From: Anaerolineales bacterium
GTDB taxonomy: Bacteria > Chloroflexota > Anaerolineae > Anaerolineales > Villigracilaceae
DNA length: 9,844 nt
Reading direction: 5' to 3'
NCBI GenBank assembly: GCA_020847355.1
Contig: JADLCG010000292.1
Coordinates: 1-9,844, forward strand
Position numbers and translations under genes: made by a program. The notes below the pieces were generated by a model. It saw only the letters and a program-made list of their open reading frames with translations. It did not search any database and was not told the origin of the DNA. Position 1 is the first letter of the stretch. The number at the start of each line of letters is the position of its first letter. This document shows, one piece after another, positions 6,330 through 9,844 of the stretch.

Positions 6330-7060
6330 TATCCTAACCCTTCCTCAGAACCAATTGCAACAACAAACGCATCTTCCAAAGTTTCTTTGCCTGTTTGTTT
6401 TCGTAATTCTTCTGGCGTGCCATTGGCAGAGACCTTTCCCTGTGAAATAATCACTATCTGATTACACAATGCGGCTACTTCCTGCATAATATGGCTGGTA
6501 AACAAAACACATTTCCCTTCTTCTCTTAATCGCAATACAAATTGACGCATCGCGCGCGTGCTCATCACATCCAAGCCATTGGTTGGCTCATCTAATAAAA
6601 CATTTTTCGGGTCATGTACCAAAGCGCGTGCGATAGCAACTTTCAATCTTTCGCCTGTAGAAAACCCTTCTGTTTTTCTATCCGCAATCAATTGCATATC
6701 CAACAAAGTCAGCAATGAATTAATTTGTTTTTCTAACGCCTCCCCTTCCAACCCATGCAAGCGACCATAATAGCGGATATTTTCTCGGCTTGTGAGTCTT
6801 GGATACAAACCTCGTGCATCAGCCAGTACTCCAATTTGTTTCTGCACTTCAATAGGAGATTCAGTGACATCGAATCCATCTACCTTTGCGACGCCACCAT
6901 CTGGCTTGAGCAACGTGTATAACATGCGTAAGGTTGTGCTTTTGCCTGCTCCATTGGGACCCAACAAACCAGTAATTTCGCCATCGGGCGCAGAGAACGA
7001 AACCTCTTGCACAGCTCGTACTTTTCCAAAAGATTTTGAAAGACCTTGAACTTGAATCAT
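6329..7060 (-). CDS. ABC transporter ATP-binding protein, NatA-like
   Basis: Cytoplasmic ATPase powering the adjacent permease. The 243 residues are one nucleotide-binding domain with Walker A GPNGAGKST (34-42), ABC signature FSTGE (133-137), Walker B VLLDEP (154-159), D-loop GLDV (162-165) and switch His190 (FTSH). FSTGERLKVAIARALVHDPKNVLLDEPTNGLDV strongly recalls NatA, which also has STG in place of the common LSGGQ. The Q-loop position reads LADARGLYPRLT, without the usual Gln, as in several NatA-like proteins. The start ATG at 7058-7060 has AAAGG about 8 nt upstream. It is 18 bp after the hydrolase stop and overlaps the permease start by 1 base, so the three genes are very likely one transcript. 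Family confident, substrate unknown. Confidence 0.93.
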   Translation of the reverse strand: MIQVQGLSKSFGKVRAVQEVSFSAPDGEITGLLGPNGAGKSTTLRMLYTLLKPDGGVAKVDGFDVTESPIEVQKQIGVLADARGLYPRLTSRENIRYYGRLHGLEGEALEKQINSLLTLLDMQLIADRKTEGFSTGERLKVAIARALVHDPKNVLLDEPTNGLDVMSTRAMRQFVLRLREEGKCVLFTSHIMQEVAALCNQIVIISQGKVSANGTPEELRKQTGKETLEDAFVVAIGSEEGLG

Positions 7061-7078
7061 ATTTGTGCCTTTGACTAG

Positions 7079-8551
7079 TTATGGGCGAGGTCCACTGAAA
7101 TCAACAAAAAATGGAGGCGCCTCAACTGCATCTACGCAAGAAACATCTATCCCATCGCTTGAAGCGTTTTCGATAAAAATGCTAAAAACGTTAACGCTAC
7201 AAACGCTAGACAAATTGCCATGTCCCATATCATCAAAGACAAGGTGTAATTCATTCGTTAAATTTTCAGCAACTTTTTCAGCATGATAAGGCGGCGTGAT
7301 TGGATCAGCCGCGCCAGAAAAAATCAACACAGGCACATCCGATGTAATGGGAGCGCGAAACTCATCAGAGACTTCGCCTGCTTGCCACCCACTACAAACC
7401 GATAAAAGTAACGAGGTTCTATCTTCAAACACGGTTTGCTCACTACTTTCACTTGCTTCATCGGCAGAAATTAATGGCGCATCTTCAGTGCAAGCCACAG
7501 CATAAAACATACCGTCATATAAATTTCCATTTACTTGCAAACCTTGCGCAATCAAGGGAACATAATTTTCATCTGCATACGCCAAATGAATAGATAACGG
7601 CAATGTGGCTACAAAATCTGGCACATATAAGGCGTTGAAAACCATGCCTGTAATAATTTCCGGCGTGACGGTTAACTCAATTGGTTGATTGGTTAATGGA
7701 TGTGGCATAGAAATTTGTGCTGGAGATTCTTCTACACGTGAAAGCAAAGATGTAAACTCGCTTCGCAACTTCGGGAAAGCTGTTTTGCACGCCTCGTCAT
7801 TTTCACAACGCTTGAAGAATAAATCCAATGCCGCTTGGCCATCTTGCGCCGAATCCATAAATAAAACAAAGTTTGGGTCAACGACGGCATCTAATGTGAC
7901 AGTGCGAACATGCTCAGGGAACATACGCAAATAGGTTAATGCCGCGCGTGTTCCATACGATGCGCCATAAAGATTGATTTTGTCATATCCCAAGGCAGAG
8001 CGAACCTCATCCAAATCCGTCATGGCGATTTCGGTATTATAAAAACGCACGTCAGCATCCAACTTATTTGGACAATCTTTAAGTTTATCTGTCGCCTCAT
8101 CAGGTTCTAAATCTTCATCTGTTTCATCCAAACAACGCAAAGGATTTGATTTACCCGTACCACGTTGGTCAACCAAGACAATATCTCGGTCTTCATGAAT
8201 TTGATTAAGCAATGAAATCATTACAGGAAAAGATTCAATTGCAGATTGACCAGGTCCGCCTGCCAACAAAAATAATGGGTCAGGTTGTGAATTGCGTTTA
8301 ATAGCAGGAATTACTGCTACATGCAATTCAATTTTTCTACCGTCTGGATTCGCACGGTCTTCTGGCACAATCAATACGCCACACTCAGCCTCTACTTGAT
8401 TACCAAAAGAAGAGGTTAAGATACACTCTTCCAAGGCAAGTGACGATTTATTTACATTCGTCTGCTTTTGTGGCGCACAGGCGGTAATGATTATCAACAA
8501 CAAAAGGGAAAGGGGGGAAAGTTTTTTCATCATCGGTTCAATTTTTATCAT
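7079..8551 (-). CDS. Lipoprotein alpha/beta hydrolase, S33 / TAP-like peptidase family
   Basis: Predicted extracytoplasmic lipid-anchored serine hydrolase, likely an aminopeptidase acting on short peptides. It has 490 residues. A lipoprotein signal (MMKKLSPLSLLLLIIITAC) puts the lipid on Cys25. An oxyanion-type LLAGGPGQSA (95-104, the HGGPG motif of the family) and DQRGTGKSN follow. Nucleophile Ser198 is in GASYGT, acid Asp416 in SGAADPITPP and base His444 in DMGHG. The last part matches the TAP-like C-terminal domain of tripeptidyl aminopeptidases. The first in-frame ATG (8549-8551) has no good ribosome site. The ATGs at 8533 or 8530, which open the signal peptide as MMKK or MKK, are equally plausible. 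It is first in the operon with the NatA/NatB-like exporter. Substrate and physiological role are unknown. Confidence 0.9.
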   Translation of the reverse strand: MIKIEPMMKKLSPLSLLLLIIITACAPQKQTNVNKSSLALEECILTSSFGNQVEAECGVLIVPEDRANPDGRKIELHVAVIPAIKRNSQPDPLFLLAGGPGQSAIESFPVMISLLNQIHEDRDIVLVDQRGTGKSNPLRCLDETDEDLEPDEATDKLKDCPNKLDADVRFYNTEIAMTDLDEVRSALGYDKINLYGASYGTRAALTYLRMFPEHVRTVTLDAVVDPNFVLFMDSAQDGQAALDLFFKRCENDEACKTAFPKLRSEFTSLLSRVEESPAQISMPHPLTNQPIELTVTPEIITGMVFNALYVPDFVATLPLSIHLAYADENYVPLIAQGLQVNGNLYDGMFYAVACTEDAPLISADEASESSEQTVFEDRTSLLLSVCSGWQAGEVSDEFRAPITSDVPVLIFSGAADPITPPYHAEKVAENLTNELHLVFDDMGHGNLSSVCSVNVFSIFIENASSDGIDVSCVDAVEAPPFFVDFSGPRP

Positions 8552-8705
8552 TAATTTGAAACAACTATTTTACATGAAATCATATAAACCATATGTTGAA
8601 CTTGTTGAAAGGGTGCGCTAAAAGTTTGTAGATGGGTTTTCAAAAAATAGCCTCTGAGATAGGCTTGGGGTTGGAAAACGACCAAATCCAAAATCGGAGG
8701 CTCAA
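8552..8705. other. Intergenic region with probable left flank of an insertion sequence
   Basis: No gene is seen. Weak A+T-rich boxes upstream of the hydrolase could be its promoter but none is convincing. From about 8610 the sequence changes character. A nested inverted repeat (GTTTTC 8636-8641 with GAAAAC 8674-8679, enclosing AGCCT 8649-8653 with AGGCT 8661-8665) precedes the transposase. This looks like the non-coding left end of the element, but its exact terminal repeat cannot be set because the right end is missing. Confidence 0.45.
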
Positions 8706-9470
8706 ATGGAGTTTAGCACAACCCGGCTGGAGCAGATAGCGAAATTATTGGCGGAAGAAGTCAAAGAACAGTTGGCGGAAAAGCAGGGGATAAATGAGAT
8801 GGAACAAATGCTGAGGAAGTTGGTAAAAGAAGCGGCAGGCTTGGGGCTACGACGAGCGATTGAGCAGGGTGAAGAGCGGTATGCGGGGAAAGACGTAGCC
8901 TGTCACTGTGGAGAGCAAGCCAAGTTTGTGAGCAAACGCGAAGCCGTGCTGTGGACAGTATTCGGGAAAGTAAACTACCGGCGCAGATACTACCTGTGCG
9001 CTGAATGTCATCAAGGGCAGTCGCCCTTGGATCAGAAATATGGGATTGTGCCCGGACAGGTAACACAGACATTATCGAGTCTGCTGGGGGTGTTGGGGGT
9101 GGAGGTTGCCTTTGAAGAAGCGAGCCAATTGGCAGAACGTTTTCTTCTGTTTCAGGTCAGCGACAACACAGTTCGCAAACAAACTGAAGGGTATGGAAGC
9201 GCGCAGGCGCAGGCAGAAAAAGAATGGATCGAAAAAGCAGAGGACGAAAAAGCTTTGCAAGTACGCGAGCGTAGTATGGAATGTCGTTCTGGACGGATTT
9301 ACGCTTCCATCGCTGGCGCACACGTTCCCTTACAGCATGAGTGGCGTGAGTTAAAGACCTTATGCTGGTACAAGGTGGAGAAAATTGGCGCCGCTGCCTC
9401 TCAAAAACACCATAGACCACTGATTGGCGAACAGAGCCATTTGCAAGCCAACGACATGAAATGTCATTGA
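8610..9470 (+). mobile_element. Truncated ISKra4-like insertion sequence remnant
   Basis: Left part of an insertion sequence, judged by its transposase. The left boundary is approximate (near gggtgcgcta at 8611). The right boundary is placed where the reading frame stops at 9470 and unrelated short repeats begin. No matching inverted terminal repeat or target-site duplication was found on the right, so roughly the last third or more of the element is missing. Confidence 0.6.
8706..9470 (+). pseudogene. ISKra4-like transposase, N-terminal fragment
   Basis: A 254-residue fragment of a transposase that in this family usually runs to about 380-460 residues. A charged, probably coiled N-terminus (1-60) is followed by a zinc-ribbon-like CHCG (66-69) and CAEC (98-101). 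Then come GKVNYRRRYYLC and SPLDQKYGIVPGQVTQTLSSLLGVLG, the hallmark G-x-V-x-x-x-R-x-Y-Y-x-C / PLD pattern of ISKra4 transposases, and a VSDNTVRKQTEG helix (151-162). At 201-209 it reads SIAGAHVPL, where relatives as I recall them carry D-G (first catalytic Asp). Here Ala203 (GCT) replaces it. The frame ends at TGA 9468-9470 before the rest of the catalytic core. GGAGG 7 nt before the ATG is an intact ribosome site. The protein cannot be an active transposase. Confidence 0.8.
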
Positions 9471-9497
9471 ATTCCGCGTTGTCCGTGCGATCCGTGT
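9471..9497. repeat. Three 9-bp units with TCCGYG core at the element's broken end
   Basis: Directly after the transposase stop, three 9-bp units follow: attccgcgt, tgtccgtgc, gatccgtgt. They share a TCCGYG core. The abrupt change suggests this is the junction at which the insertion sequence was cut. Confidence 0.6.
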
Positions 9498-9736
9498 ATC
9501 GAAATTGGTTTTTGTCAAGCAATAATGAGAAAACCATATTAGCTTAGGTTTGAAAAAATCATTTCGTAATGTTGCACAACTTATTTCGGAAGCGTCTAAA
9601 GGAATGGGCTAAAGAGCCTTTCACCACAGAGAGATTTCAGAAGGGTTTCTCCGTGTTCTTTGCGTGTTCTTTGCGCGCTCTGTGGTTAAATCTTTTAAAA
9701 GCCCACAGAATTAGGCGCTCCCCTTATTCCAAAAAA
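9498..9736. other. Gene-free region with an inverted and direct repeat element
   Basis: No convincing gene. An 81-codon open frame at 9569-9814 runs across repeats, the promoter and the start of the next gene, so it is rejected. The main structure is the repeat element at 9623-9686, annotated separately. The rest is A+T-rich and unremarkable. Confidence 0.6.
9623..9686. repeat. Inverted repeat enclosing 11-bp direct repeats
   Basis: A perfect 9-bp inverted repeat, ACCACAGAG (9623-9631) and CTCTGTGGT (9678-9686), encloses two identical 11-bp units CGTGTTCTTTG (9652-9662, 9663-9673). A third, diverged unit cgcgctctgtg (9674-9684) matches 8 of 11 and overlaps the right arm. I recall similar CTCTGTG/CCACAGAG pieces in intergenic regions of several bacterial phyla but cannot confirm it here. 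It may be a small non-autonomous repeat. Confidence 0.75.
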
Positions 9737-9765
9737 TTGCAGACATTGATTGTATCCAGTATAAT
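9737..9765 (+). promoter_or_regulatory. Sigma-70-like promoter of the right-edge gene
   Basis: TTGCAG (-35, 9737-9742) and a perfect TATAAT (-10, 9760-9765) are separated by 17 bp. The predicted start near 9772 leaves about 20 nt of leader, with AAAGGAG at 9777-9783. Confidence 0.8.
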
Positions 9766-9791
9766 TTCTTCCCCTGAAAGGAGACCCGATC

Positions 9792-9844
9792 ATGTCTTTC
9801 GCGAGCAAAATTGATGAGTGGATGAAAGAAGTCGAAGAAAGACC
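9792..9844 (+). CDS. Unidentified gene, 5' end only
   Basis: ATG at 9792-9794 with AAGGAG ending 8 nt upstream and a strong promoter 27 bp before the start codon. The visible protein is MSFASKIDEWMKEVEERP, charged and helix-forming. It is too short to identify a family and no function is assigned. It is the first gene past the insertion-sequence remnant on the plus strand. Confidence 0.75.
   Translation, partial: MSFASKIDEWMKEVEER

Noticed and set aside
9538..9620. Possible right inverted repeat of the insertion sequence
   Set aside because: Only a short, same-orientation resemblance (gcgtctaaagg to gcgctaaaag) was found, not an inverted match to the left flank.
9569..9814. Open frame of 81 codons at the right end
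   Set aside because: It crosses the repeat element and the promoter, and overlaps the better-supported start at 9792. No ribosome site.

Overview
The window reads as bacterial chromosome. Genes have AAGGAG-type ribosome sites, promoters look like sigma-70 sites, and intergenic gaps carry short period-7 to period-11 repeats. The ketol-acid reductoisomerase is of the Ilv5/Bacteroidetes-like type, not the usual GYGSQG bacterial type. Together with the repeats and the ISKra4-like transposase, this makes a Chloroflexi (Anaerolineae-like) host my best guess. That is an inference from recall, not something the sequence proves.

Positions 1-5116 (minus strand) hold a branched-chain amino acid operon, transcribed right to left: promoter (5089-5116), a short leader gene (4970-5071), an attenuator-type terminator (4922-4948), then ilvD, ilvB, ilvN and ilvC (cut by the left edge). 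These encode acetohydroxyacid synthase (large and small subunits), ketol-acid reductoisomerase and dihydroxyacid dehydratase, the common enzymes of valine and isoleucine synthesis, also feeding leucine. The best discovery is the unannotated leader: a 33-codon peptide with 16 Ile/Leu/Val codons. It overlaps RNA segments that can form mutually exclusive protector, antiterminator and terminator helices, a textbook ribosome-mediated attenuator.

Positions 5154-8551 (minus strand) hold a tight three-gene operon: a secreted lipoprotein alpha/beta hydrolase of the S33 / TAP-like peptidase type, a NatA-like ABC ATPase and a NatB-like ABC-2 permease. Gene spacing is 18 bp and then a 1-bp overlap. It ends only about 40 bp upstream of the ilv promoter, with no terminator visible between them.

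Positions 8552-9791 are an accessory junction. They hold the left part of an ISKra4-like insertion sequence whose transposase is cut off at residue 254 and has Ala where the first catalytic Asp is expected. Beyond it is about 320 bp of short repeats and an inverted repeat. At the right edge a strong sigma-70-like promoter drives a new plus-strand gene, of which only 17 complete codons are visible.
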